From NCBI GenBank assembly GCA_017459635.1, contig JAFUCO010000102.1, positions 1 through 61,684 of the forward strand: DNA of 61,684 nucleotides, given 5' to 3'. The number at the start of each line of letters is the position of its first letter. Positions within the stretch are counted from its first letter, which is position 1. Positions 43,597-51,899 of this stretch are shown piece by piece. A program made the position numbers and the translations under genes. The notes beneath the pieces were generated by a model. It did not search any database. It was not told the DNA's origin and worked only from the letters and a program-made list of their open reading frames with translations. Source of the stretch: Blautia sp. Its GTDB lineage: Bacteria; Bacillota; Clostridia; Lachnospirales; Lachnospiraceae.

Positions 43597-45270
43597 TTAA
43601 ATGACCTGGCTGAGCATCAGCGCACCCAGATCCTCTACCGATGAGGATGCCGGGAGTATTCCCGCAATCTTCCCACCGGAGACGATCGCGATACGGTCGC
43701 AGCTCTGGCGAAGCTCCTCCAGCTCTGAGGAGATCATTACTATGGTGACACCGTTCTCGCGGTTGAAATCCTTGAGGGCGTTAAGCACCAGAGCCTTGGC
43801 GCCTACATCGATGCCGCGGGTGGGCTCTGATACGAACAGAAGCCTTGGATTAAGCGCGAAAGCCTTGGCGAGGCACACCTTCTGCTGATTTCCGCCCGAA
43901 AGCTCTCTTGCCTTCTGGCGGGAGCTTGTACATTTGATCGCAAGGGACTCTATATATTTGTCAGTGACTTCTTTTATCGCCTTCTCATCACGCCATTTGA
44001 TCAGGCCTCCCAGATAATTTTTAAGGAAGCGGTTCTGTATCTGCATGGCCGGGAAGGCAACGTTCCATTCCAGAGTCTCGTCAAGCAGAAGGCCGACTCC
44101 GCGCCTGTCCTCGGAAACGAAGGAGAATCCGGAATCAAGGCACTGCCTTGGATTGTTGAGAGGGATCTCTCTCCCTTCAAAGGTGACCCTTCCGCCTGCC
44201 TGGTAGAGTCCCATGATACCGTTGGGTATGCCCAGCTTGCCCTGGCCTGCAAGTCCTCCTATGCCGAGGATCTCGCCTTTTTTGACCTCCAGGTTTACGT
44301 TTCTTACCGTTTCACCCGGCATATCCACCCAGAGCTTTTCTATTGAAAGTATTGTCGGTGCATCCTCATTGATGCGAACTTCAGGGGCAGCCCCTCCGTC
44401 AGCTACCTCACGGCCTACCATCCATTTGGTTATCTCGCTCACATTGGTCTCGGATGCCTTTGCTTCATTTACGATATATCCGTCCCGCATGACTACCACG
44501 CGGTCACAGACGGCAAGTATCTCCTGCAGCCTGTGGGTTATGAAAATGATGGAGATGCCGCGCTCTGCCATGCCGCGGATGGATGCGAGAAGTGCCTCGG
44601 CTTCTTTTTCGGTAAGGACAGCTGTAGGCTCATCAAGGATCAGAAGCTTCAGCTGTTCCTTCGAAAGCTCCCTTGCGATCTCGGTAAACTGTTTGTGTCC
44701 GACAGGCATGTCGCTGATAACCATGTTCCTGTCAATGTCAACGCCCATCATCTCGATAGCGTTGGCGGCGCGCTCGTCCATCTCGGTGCGCTTCAGGGTA
44801 TCAAGGCGTTCTCCGAATATCTCGGATATAACGTTCCTTCGTGTTGGTTCCCTGTTCAGCAGTATGTTTTCGGTAGTCGTAAATCCGGGGATCAGTGAAA
44901 ACTCCTGATGTACCATGCCGATTCCGGCTTCGATAGCGTCAAACGGGGAGGAAAAGCCGACTGTCTTTCCTTCAAGTATTACTTCTCCGCCGTAGCCGCC
45001 GGTCTCGCGGATCATGTTTGCGCCGAACAGGATTCTCATCAGTGTGGATTTTCCTGCTCCGTTCTCGCCGACAAGACCAATGACCTCTCCTTCACCCAGC
45101 GTCAGGTTAATGTCTGTCAGAACCTGGTTGCCGAAGAAATCCTTTTTGATATTCCTGAGCTCCAGAAGTGTCTTTGCGAAAGTCCGGGCAATGTCTTTCG
45201 CGGCCGGATTATCAGCTAAACCTTCACGGAATTTCCTGAGCTCCTGAACTTTCTTTCTATGTTCATTCAT
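43597..45270 (-). CDS. ABC importer ATPase with two ABC domains
   Basis: This is a 557-residue sugar/nucleoside-type ATPase with two ABC domains in tandem. An N-terminal extension of about 30 residues precedes domain 1, which has Walker A GENGAGKST (about 70-78) and LILDEPTAVLTEKEAE. Domain 2 has a changed Walker A (GGLAGQGKLGI), a good signature LSGGNQQKV and LFVSEPTRGIDVGA. A degenerate second Walker A is usual in this family. It drives the two permeases encoded next. A terminator-like hairpin separates it from the binding-protein gene. Confidence 0.94.
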   Translation of the reverse strand: MNEHRKKVQELRKFREGLADNPAAKDIARTFAKTLLELRNIKKDFFGNQVLTDINLTLGEGEVIGLVGENGAGKSTLMRILFGANMIRETGGYGGEVILEGKTVGFSSPFDAIEAGIGMVHQEFSLIPGFTTTENILLNREPTRRNVISEIFGERLDTLKRTEMDERAANAIEMMGVDIDRNMVISDMPVGHKQFTEIARELSKEQLKLLILDEPTAVLTEKEAEALLASIRGMAERGISIIFITHRLQEILAVCDRVVVMRDGYIVNEAKASETNVSEITKWMVGREVADGGAAPEVRINEDAPTILSIEKLWVDMPGETVRNVNLEVKKGEILGIGGLAGQGKLGIPNGIMGLYQAGGRVTFEGREIPLNNPRQCLDSGFSFVSEDRRGVGLLLDETLEWNVAFPAMQIQNRFLKNYLGGLIKWRDEKAIKEVTDKYIESLAIKCTSSRQKARELSGGNQQKVCLAKAFALNPRLLFVSEPTRGIDVGAKALVLNALKDFNRENGVTIVMISSELEELRQSCDRIAIVSGGKIAGILPASSSVEDLGALMLSQVI

Positions 45271-45295
45271 GTCTGCAGCCTTTCAAAAAAGAAAG

Positions 45296-45326
45296 GGGTT
45301 GTGGAAATGCACAACCCCCTCAAATT
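45296..45326 (-). terminator. Intra-operon terminator between binding protein and ATPase
   Basis: On the minus strand GGGGTTGTG pairs with CACAACCCC and is followed by TTTCTTTTTTG. Partial read-through would keep binding protein in excess over the membrane parts. Confidence 0.75.
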
Positions 45327-45336
45327 CGCCGGATCT

Positions 45337-46602
45337 TTATTTGGTTGTGAAATATTTTTCCGGTACTTCAACGCCTGTGGAGCCCATGTAATATCCGGGA
45401 TCGCCCATGATGTAGGTATCCTGATATACAAGGAATACATTGTCCATCTTGACTCCTGTATCAGCGTTGGTATAGTTTGATCCGTTCCACTCTGCCTTCG
45501 GTGAGAATTCCTGATAAGCAGCTGCGATATCGTCGATGTCGTCAAGCTCGCTGATTCCGTCGATAACGTTCATAGCATGCTGTGCAAGACCTGCGGAAAC
45601 TGTGTAGCCATAGGAATATGCCCATGTTCCGAATCTGCCTGCGCCGCCTTTTTCTACGATTGCGGATTCAACCTTGGCAAGGATCTTCTCGAAGTCGCCT
45701 GCTTCTTCTGTAAGGTCAAGTCCGAGTGCTCCCGGATATCCCATAAGCGGTGACGGAAGGTCTGCTTCGATAAAGTATCCGCCGTACTCAAGGAGCTGCT
45801 TAAGGAGCGGCTCGGTGTGAGCATCGTTTGTACAGAAGTATGCGGAATTTGTGCCATATTTGTCGATCCATTCCGGAACATGCTCAAGAATGTAAGCCTG
45901 TGCGCCCGGAACACCAACATCGGTGGTAGGATCGGGAGCTGTTTCCATTTCGAACTTCATTCCGAACTCTTCGCAGGCCGCCTTCATGATGGCAACACGG
46001 CGGCTCATGGTCTCATAGGACATGTGACGCGGGAAGGAAATGTGTACGAAAGTATCGCATCCAAGCTCATGAGCTGTACGGATGATCAGGTAGCCGCGGG
46101 CTACGAAGTCATTGTTGCAGACGAGGTCAGCAGCGCTGCCGATCTCCGGAAGGTCCTCGTGGGACTCGCCTGCGATGCAGATGATGTCAGGTCTTCTTTC
46201 TTTGATCTGACGGAAAGCTTCGGTAGTGCCCGGGATAGCCTGGTTGACTATGATGGCTTTCATATCCGGATCATCGGAAAGGTTAACGATCGTCTGGATA
46301 GTTGTCTCAAGTTCCTCGGTGAAGTTGTCAGGATAGATAGCGAGGGTTACGCGGTCCTCACCGTATTTTGCCTGGAATGCTTCAGCACCGCGGCGGTCAT
46401 CCTCTGACTGGGACACGGAACCTGTTACGATACCGATGTGATAGTCTCCGGAAGCTTCTGTTTCTTCCTCATCAGCGGCTTCCTCTTCTTCCTCGTCCTC
46501 ATCCAGCTCGATGGTCTCAACACTGGCTGCAAGGGTCGGTACTGCAAAAGCAGTAAACGCCATAGCGGATGCCATGATCAGGCTTAACAGTTTTTTCTTC
46601 AT
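45337..46602 (-). CDS. DUF3798 substrate-binding lipoprotein-like component
   Basis: This is a 421-residue secreted binding protein; the ATG at 46602 has AAGGAGGAAAG upstream and gives a signal peptide (MKKKLLSLIMASAMAFTAFA). An acidic linker (DEDEEEEEAADEEETEASG) precedes a type 1 periplasmic-binding fold matching DUF3798: YHIGIVTGSVSQSEDD, MKAIIVNQAIPGT, HISFPRHMSYETMSRR, YFCTNDAHTEPLL. There is no lipobox Cys, so anchoring is unclear. The gene opens the importer operon from a strong promoter. The ligand is unknown; nearby S-adenosylhomocysteine genes make a nucleoside-like ligand possible. Confidence 0.9.
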   Translation of the reverse strand: MKKKLLSLIMASAMAFTAFAVPTLAASVETIELDEDEEEEEAADEEETEASGDYHIGIVTGSVSQSEDDRRGAEAFQAKYGEDRVTLAIYPDNFTEELETTIQTIVNLSDDPDMKAIIVNQAIPGTTEAFRQIKERRPDIICIAGESHEDLPEIGSAADLVCNNDFVARGYLIIRTAHELGCDTFVHISFPRHMSYETMSRRVAIMKAACEEFGMKFEMETAPDPTTDVGVPGAQAYILEHVPEWIDKYGTNSAYFCTNDAHTEPLLKQLLEYGGYFIEADLPSPLMGYPGALGLDLTEEAGDFEKILAKVESAIVEKGGAGRFGTWAYSYGYTVSAGLAQHAMNVIDGISELDDIDDIAAAYQEFSPKAEWNGSNYTNADTGVKMDNVFLVYQDTYIMGDPGYYMGSTGVEVPEKYFTTK

Positions 46603-46648
46603 AAAATCTTTCCTCCTTCTGTTTCTGTATGTTAATAAACATATGCAG

Positions 46649-46677
46649 ATTATACAACCATTATGAAGTTTGGTCAA
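46649..46677 (-). promoter_or_regulatory. Strong promoter of the ABC importer operon
   Basis: On the minus strand TTGACC and TATAAT are 17 bases apart, close to consensus. The ATG at 46602 lies about 40 bases downstream of the predicted start site. Confidence 0.75.
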
Positions 46678-46695
46678 TATAATTTCATCATGTTT

Positions 46696-46729
46696 AAATA
46701 AGACAGAGATCCGTCCCCCGTCTTATTTT
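46696..46729. repeat. Half REP-like unit with self-complementary ends
   Basis: AAATAAGACAGAG.. and CCGTCTTATTT form a hairpin of about 10 bp around part of the REP core (ATCCGTCCCC). Confidence 0.65.
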
Positions 46730-46802
46730 CCAAAGACAGCGACCATTTATTGCATAAGAGAGTGACTCAAATCTGCTTTTCAGAAAGTCTGCACTGTGTT
46801 CA

Positions 46803-48041
46803 TCACCACCCCGCCAGGTAGGCTTCCTGCTCGGGGGTCAGGGTGTCTATTGAGAGGCCCATGGCGGCAAGCTTTGCACGTCCTATCTCGTCATCTATTG
46901 AGTCGGGAACTTCATACAGCTTCTTTTCCAGCCTGTCCCTGTTGGCTGCCAGCCAGTTGAGGCTGAGGGCCTGCACCGCGAATGACATGTCCATTATCTC
47001 AGCAGGATGTCCCATTCCGCAGGCGAGGTTGACAAGCCTGCCTTCGCCAAGCAGGTGCAGGGTGCGTCCGTCAGGCATTGTATATCCTACGATGTTTTTC
47101 CTTTCCTCCTGAGTTGAAACTGCAATCCTGCGGAGAGCGGCCACATCTACCTCGCAGTCGAAATGTCCGGCGTTGCAGAGGATGGCATTGTCTTTCATGA
47201 CTGAGAAATGTCTCTCCACAATGACATCCTTGCAGCCTGTAACGGTGACAAAGATATCGCCATATTTTGCAGCTTCATCCATTGGCATTATCCTGTAACC
47301 GTCCATGGTCGCGTCAAGAGCTTTGAACGGGTCGATCTCAGTAATGATCACATTTGCGCCCATGCCTTTTGCACGCATGGCCGCCCCTTTGCCGCACCAG
47401 CCGTAACCTGCTATGACCACGGTCTTTCCTGCCACGATCAGGTTAGTGGTGTCCATTATTGAGGTCCACACTGACTGGCCTGTACCGTATTTATTGTCGT
47501 AATAATGCTTAGCCTTGGCGTCGTTTACTGCCATCATTGCGCAGGGCAGGGCATTGTCGCGCTCTCTTGCGCGGAGACGGATGATGCCTGTCGTGGTCTC
47601 CTCACAGCCGCCTATCAGATGATCGGCATATTCGCTGCAGCGTCCGGAAAGAAGATTTATCAGATCCCCTCCATCATCCACTATAAGATCCGGATGACAG
47701 GACAGCGTCTCAGCCAGCAGATCCTCGTACTCCTGCATGCTCACGCCATGAATACCGAAGGTTTCTACTCCGCGCTCTGCGATAGCCGCGGCAACGTCAT
47801 CCTGAGTTGACAGGGGATTGCAGCCGGTAAGGTACACATCTGCGCCGCCTTTTTTCAGCACCAGCCCAAGGTTGGCTGTTTTTGCCTCCAGATGGACTGA
47901 GACAGCTATCTTCATTCCTTTAAAAGGCTTCTCCTGCTCGAATCTCTTTTCGATCTGTCCAAGGGCCGGCATGAAAGAGCGGACCCAGTCGATCTTTTTG
48001 TGCCCTGACGGAGCCAGGGACGCATCGCGTATTATGCTCAT
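46803..48041 (-). CDS. ahcY: Adenosylhomocysteinase (SAH hydrolase)
   Basis: This is a 412-residue NAD-dependent enzyme that splits S-adenosylhomocysteine into adenosine and homocysteine in the cytoplasm. The ATG at 48041 has AAAGGAT upstream. Motifs include KIAVSVHLEAKTANL, CNPLSTQDDVAAA, VNDAKAKHYYDNKYGTGQS, the NAD-binding AGYGWCGKGAAMRAKG, NAGHFDCEVD and LACGMGHPAEIMD. It is the shorter form without the 40-residue insertion of many eukaryotic and proteobacterial enzymes. The neighbouring upstream deaminase gene (48190-49482) supports a joint role in SAH or adenosine recycling. Confidence 0.93.
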   Translation of the reverse strand: MSIIRDASLAPSGHKKIDWVRSFMPALGQIEKRFEQEKPFKGMKIAVSVHLEAKTANLGLVLKKGGADVYLTGCNPLSTQDDVAAAIAERGVETFGIHGVSMQEYEDLLAETLSCHPDLIVDDGGDLINLLSGRCSEYADHLIGGCEETTTGIIRLRARERDNALPCAMMAVNDAKAKHYYDNKYGTGQSVWTSIMDTTNLIVAGKTVVIAGYGWCGKGAAMRAKGMGANVIITEIDPFKALDATMDGYRIMPMDEAAKYGDIFVTVTGCKDVIVERHFSVMKDNAILCNAGHFDCEVDVAALRRIAVSTQEERKNIVGYTMPDGRTLHLLGEGRLVNLACGMGHPAEIMDMSFAVQALSLNWLAANRDRLEKKLYEVPDSIDDEIGRAKLAAMGLSIDTLTPEQEAYLAGW

Positions 48042-48189
48042 ATTTTTTATCCTTTCTTTGAATTGCATGGTTCAGAACCACTTCAACGTGTTTTGAGGTT
48101 CTTTCTTCGAGCGTCTCAAAAGGCATAGTTTTAAACCTCTCCCTGCGTATCTCAGAATTTCCCTCACCATTATGCTTCAGACCTGTATA

Positions 48190-49482
48190 TTAACGGCTCT
48201 TATATCTTTCGACAACCCTGTATACTCTCTCAAGGTCTATTGTAGTCAGGCTCCTGTTTTTCATCACGAACCTGCCCTGTATCATCACGTCACACACTTC
48301 GCTTCCGTTTGATGAATACACAAGTGACGAAACCACATCATTTAAAGGGTACATGTTCGGACTTTTAAGGTCAAGGAAAATAAGATCTGCCTCAGCTCCT
48401 TCTTTAATAACTCCGAGCCTGTCCTCCTGGCCAAGGGCTTTTGCCGCGTTGACTGTCACTGCTTTCAGCACCTGCTGCGCCGACAGGGCAGTTGGATCCT
48501 CACTGATCCCTTTATGGATCAGCGAAAGAAGTCCCATTTCGCGGAACATATTGAGCGTGTTGTTGCTGGCAGTCCCGTCAGTTCCAAGGCACAGGTTTAC
48601 TCCCTGATTTAGGAAATCCTTTACAGGTGCAAACCCGTTGCCAAGTTTTGCGTTGCTGGCAGGGTTTGTTACTACAGTTGAACCGCTTTTCTGTATGATC
48701 TCAATATCGCCGGGCTGCATGTGTACACAGTGTGCCAGTATTGCCCCGCCATCAAGGAATCCGGTGTCCTGCATGATCTCGACCGGAGTTTTTCCATATT
48801 TTTTCAGGCAGTCACTGACCTCTGTCCTGCTCTCGGACAGGTGCGTCTGCTTCAGCATCCCGCGTTTTTCAGCTTCTTTGGCCACCTGTTCATAGAACTT
48901 CGGAGAGCAGGTATAGATGGCATGCGGCGCAAGGGTAAAGCTGATCAGTGTACTGTCGCATTCAGCCTGTTCCTCAAGAGCTTCCTCAAAGCGCGAAAGT
49001 CCCTCAGTATACAGGTCATTTCCAACGAGGCCGCGGCCGATAAAAGCTCTCATCCCGGCAGCTGAAGCGGCTGCTGAAGACTGCCCTTTGAACATGTGCA
49101 TATCAACATAAGAAGTGGTACCGCTTCTGATCATTTCGGCAAAGGCCAGCAGATTTCCCGCATATGCATCCTCAGGTGTTATCCTGTCCTCCGCAGGCGA
49201 GATCCTGTTGAACAGCCATTCTCCAAAATCAACGTCGTCCGCATAGTTGCGCAGAAGTGTCATGTATGCATGTGTGTGCATGTTTATAAGCCCGGGCATT
49301 ATCAGGCGTCCCGAAGCATCGATGCGGGTGAAGGTCCTCTTTTCCGTGACAGGATCCGGAACCTCTCCAGGCTCCAGAACCGCCTGTATCACCCCGTCAG
49401 CAACATACAGATCCTTTTCCTCAGCGCTGAACCTCCCATTCTGATATAAAAGAAGCTTTGCTCCAGTAAATTTGTAATTCAT
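48190..49482 (-). CDS. Amidohydrolase, SAH/MTA or adenosine-type deaminase
   Basis: This is a 430-residue metal-dependent amidohydrolase of the MtaD/SAH deaminase group. The ATG at 49482 was chosen for its GGAGG site 6 bases upstream. Metal ligands lie in INMHTHAYMTLLRNYADD (about 66-83), HLSESRTEV, LAHCVHM and LGTDGTASNNTLNMF. Such enzymes deaminate S-adenosylhomocysteine, 5'-methylthioadenosine or adenosine to the inosine form. It lies upstream of the SAH hydrolase gene on the same strand, so the two probably act on the same pool. The exact substrate is unsettled. Confidence 0.9.
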   Translation of the reverse strand: MNYKFTGAKLLLYQNGRFSAEEKDLYVADGVIQAVLEPGEVPDPVTEKRTFTRIDASGRLIMPGLINMHTHAYMTLLRNYADDVDFGEWLFNRISPAEDRITPEDAYAGNLLAFAEMIRSGTTSYVDMHMFKGQSSAAASAAGMRAFIGRGLVGNDLYTEGLSRFEEALEEQAECDSTLISFTLAPHAIYTCSPKFYEQVAKEAEKRGMLKQTHLSESRTEVSDCLKKYGKTPVEIMQDTGFLDGGAILAHCVHMQPGDIEIIQKSGSTVVTNPASNAKLGNGFAPVKDFLNQGVNLCLGTDGTASNNTLNMFREMGLLSLIHKGISEDPTALSAQQVLKAVTVNAAKALGQEDRLGVIKEGAEADLIFLDLKSPNMYPLNDVVSSLVYSSNGSEVCDVMIQGRFVMKNRSLTTIDLERVYRVVERYKSR

Positions 49483-49576
49483 CCAGTTCCTCCAGCTTTT
49501 ATCCATCCGCAAAGTACAGGAAATCCCCATTGTACCGCGCGGATTCATATTTACCGACCAAATTAACTATTACACA

Positions 49577-49605
49577 CAATTACCAGATATAAAATGTAAA
49601 GTCAA
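49577..49605 (-). promoter_or_regulatory. Candidate promoter of the deaminase-hydrolase operon
   Basis: On the minus strand TTGACT, 17 bases, TGG-extended TAATTG. The -10 box is weak. Confidence 0.4.
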
Positions 49606-49612
49606 CAAAAAT

Positions 49613-49643
49613 AATAAGACAGGGGACGGTTCTCTGTCTTATT
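49613..49643. repeat. Half REP-like unit with self-complementary ends
   Basis: AATAAGACAG and CTGTCTTATT (10 bp) flank GGGACGGTTCT. It sits between divergent promoters. Confidence 0.7.
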
Positions 49644-49649
49644 TTAACC

Positions 49650-49678
49650 TTGAAAACATCCTGCTGTTCTGCGATAAT
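49650..49678 (+). promoter_or_regulatory. Promoter of the secreted-protein pair
   Basis: TTGAAA and GATAAT are 17 bases apart; the ATG at 49730 is about 45 bases further on. Confidence 0.55.
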
Positions 49679-49729
49679 TAAGGTGTCAGTTTTAACTGCT
49701 ATCCTGTAGTAAAAGGAGGGATATAGTTT

Positions 49730-51025
49730 ATGAGAAAAAAAGCCGCATGTCTTTTAGCTCTTCTTCTGGCGGGGGCACTTTGTGTGCCGGCTGCTGCTGA
49801 AGCTAATGAGGAGAGCGCCTATCAGGCGGAACCATCTCTGCAGACCGTAAGCTGTGCAGAGCAGGGCTTTTCCACAATGGTTCCGACAGGTTGCTTTTAT
49901 GATTACCACCCGGATGAAGGTCTGTGCATCTACACCGGCGAAGGAGAAGGGATTCCGTTTGTTCTTATGTTCAAAGCGGACGGAACGGGTTTTGATGCTG
50001 AAAAACACTTCAGCGATGTGCTGACACCTCAGATGAAGCAGAACTACGGAGACTCTCTGACAAATATAGGAGATTATGGTATCTGGGACGTGGCCGGAAA
50101 ACAGATGCCCGGTCAGATGTATTCATACACGATTGAAGACACATCAGTTGTTCTTTTAAGGGTTTTTGATATCCGTGAGGACAGTTTTGTGTGTTACACC
50201 GCAAAGTATCTTGAAGATGACCCGGATGCCACTCTCGGTGCGCTGGCAACTGCAGTTTATTATTACCAACCGGATTCCGAAATCGTTTCCGGACAGGATT
50301 CTGCACCGGTGCCCGGATCGAAAGCTCCGGACAATACCGGGACTGATGCTTCTCCGGAACCTCCTGCAGGTCATCCGGATGTTTCAGGGATCGATGCTTC
50401 TCCGGAACCTTCCACTGGCACTCCGGATATTACTGGAACCGATGCTTCTCCGGAACCTCCTACAGGCGCTCCGGATGTTACCGGAACCGATGCTTCTCCG
50501 GAACCTCCTACAGGCGCTCCGGATGGCCCCGGTACAGACGAACCTGAAAGCAGGTCGACAAACGGAAACAGTGTTATTTCTGTCGAATCCATGGGCTTTT
50601 CTGTCCTGTATGATCCTGCCTATACCGTCACGGCAAATTCTGATGACGGGGTCACGATCTATACCGGTCCGGAGGACAGCATACCTTATGTTATAGTCTT
50701 CCGATCTGAGGATCTTGTTGATGGATGGGAATATCTTACTGAGATGCTCACGCCCCGCATTATTGATCAATATGGAAGCGACCTGATCGAATATAAAGAA
50801 TACGAGCATTATTCAGTAGGCGGAAAGGAACTCCCGGCCGGAGTATACACCTATAATCTGCAGGGATATACCGTAGACCTTATCAAGGTTTTCGACTCTG
50901 TCGACGGACATACAGTTACTTATACTGCAAAATATATTGAGGGCCAGGACGCAGAAACACTTGCCGCTCTTGATCTGGCAGCTGCTTCCTATCAGCCTGA
51001 CCCAGATTATTACACCGAGTATTAA
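49730..51025 (+). CDS. Secreted protein with two copies of an unknown domain
   Basis: This is a 431-residue secreted protein with a signal peptide (MRKKAACLLALLLAGALCVP) and an AAAGGAGGG ribosome site. Two copies of a domain of about 140 residues (about 38-185 and 285-428) flank a low-complexity linker. Each copy runs from GFS--VP/YD through IYTG-E--IP--- to VCYTAKYLEDDPDATLGAL or VTYTAKYIEGQDAETLAAL and ends YQPD. The linker contains four 16-residue repeats (TGTDASPEPPTGAPDV). No anchor is visible. The family is unknown to me. A third copy of the domain is in the next gene, 11 bases downstream. Confidence 0.82.
   Translation: MRKKAACLLALLLAGALCVPAAAEANEESAYQAEPSLQTVSCAEQGFSTMVPTGCFYDYHPDEGLCIYTGEGEGIPFVLMFKADGTGFDAEKHFSDVLTPQMKQNYGDSLTNIGDYGIWDVAGKQMPGQMYSYTIEDTSVVLLRVFDIREDSFVCYTAKYLEDDPDATLGALATAVYYYQPDSEIVSGQDSAPVPGSKAPDNTGTDASPEPPAGHPDVSGIDASPEPSTGTPDITGTDASPEPPTGAPDVTGTDASPEPPTGAPDGPGTDEPESRSTNGNSVISVESMGFSVLYDPAYTVTANSDDGVTIYTGPEDSIPYVIVFRSEDLVDGWEYLTEMLTPRIIDQYGSDLIEYKEYEHYSVGGKELPAGVYTYNLQGYTVDLIKVFDSVDGHTVTYTAKYIEGQDAETLAALDLAAASYQPDPDYYTEY
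50330..50525. repeat. 48-bp in-frame tandem repeats
   Basis: Four copies with GATGCTTCTCCGGAACCT start at 50345, 50393, 50441 and 50489. They encode the Pro/Thr/Asp-rich linker of the secreted protein. Confidence 0.9.
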
Positions 51026-51036
51026 GAGAAAGGCTG

Positions 51037-51846
51037 GTGAATATAATGATAAAGAAAACTGACTTGATTCAAAAATTAAGAAAACGTGCAGGGTTTGTCA
51101 TCGCTGCCTCTCTCGTATCGTCCCTTATTCTTGGAAGTTTTGCTGCTTATGCCTCCGAATCCGACGATCCGATCATTGGAACGATTCCGCTTCCTTCTTA
51201 TGCAGGAACCGAAGGTACTGACTCAGGTGATGCTGAACAGTTTCATTTTTCAACAGGCTCTGATGTGATTCCCGGGACTGTTAAGGGTGAAGGCACTCCT
51301 GATGACAGCACCGGCACTGACCCGAAGCCGGTTGACGGTACTGACATTGATCAGGGGCCGGTTGACGGCACTGAAACCTCTCCGAGTGATGAAAAGGAAC
51401 TTCTTTTATATAAGAATACCGAGCAGGGTTTCTGCTTCCTTTATCCGGAGGACGCCTACCCGAAGACATCCCAATATGGCAGCGCACTTATCGATCTTTA
51501 TAAGGATATCTACATGCCGTTCATCCTTGTCGCATGCTACGACTGGACAAATGACGGCAAGGCTTACCTTGAGACCATCAAGAAAAATGCTATTGAAGGA
51601 AATGAAATAATGAATGAGCCCATAGGTCCCGATCCGGTAGAAAACAACCCCGGGATGTATGCACTCAACTACTCCATTCTGAGCGCCGGCGAAGAGATTC
51701 AGATAACCTGCTTCACCGAAGAGTTCGATGACAGCTTCATCTATTTCGAAACCCGTTACTACAATGATTCCGACCCGGTAAGAATATCTGAAGTGCTCTC
51801 AACCGTACTGTCAACAGCCAAACCAGATCCTGATTACTACGGCTGA
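51037..51846 (+). CDS. Secreted protein with one copy of the same domain
   Basis: This is a 269-residue protein with an N-terminal hydrophobic segment (about 14-35, GFVIAASLVSSLILGSFAAY) that can be a signal peptide or anchor. A Gly/Asp/Thr-rich linker (to about 118) contains DGTDIDQGPVDGTE repeats. The C-terminal domain (about 122-268) matches the two domains of the upstream product (EQGFCFLYPEDAYP, MPFILVACYDWTND, FIYFETRYYNDSD, ending KPDPDYYG). It is 11 bases after the previous gene, so both are one operon. Confidence 0.8.
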   Translation: MNIMIKKTDLIQKLRKRAGFVIAASLVSSLILGSFAAYASESDDPIIGTIPLPSYAGTEGTDSGDAEQFHFSTGSDVIPGTVKGEGTPDDSTGTDPKPVDGTDIDQGPVDGTETSPSDEKELLLYKNTEQGFCFLYPEDAYPKTSQYGSALIDLYKDIYMPFILVACYDWTNDGKAYLETIKKNAIEGNEIMNEPIGPDPVENNPGMYALNYSILSAGEEIQITCFTEEFDDSFIYFETRYYNDSDPVRISEVLSTVLSTAKPDPDYYG

Positions 51847-51854
51847 GAATTAGA

Positions 51855-51897
51855 CATGGGGCTGCGAAAAAAGTAAGTCTTTTTTCACAGCCCCATG
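51855..51897. terminator. Bidirectional terminator between convergent genes
   Basis: GACATGGGGCTGCGAAAAAA and TTTTTTCACAGCCCCATGTC form a long stem with one mismatch. The core GGGGCTGTGAAAAAA recurs at 56519-56556. Confidence 0.85.
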
Positions 51898-51899
51898 TC

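Noticed and set aside
48069-48189. Possible SAH or SAM riboswitch before the SAH hydrolase gene
   Set aside because: No known riboswitch core is visible in this 121-base gap; only a weak AGAACC/GGTTCT pairing is present.
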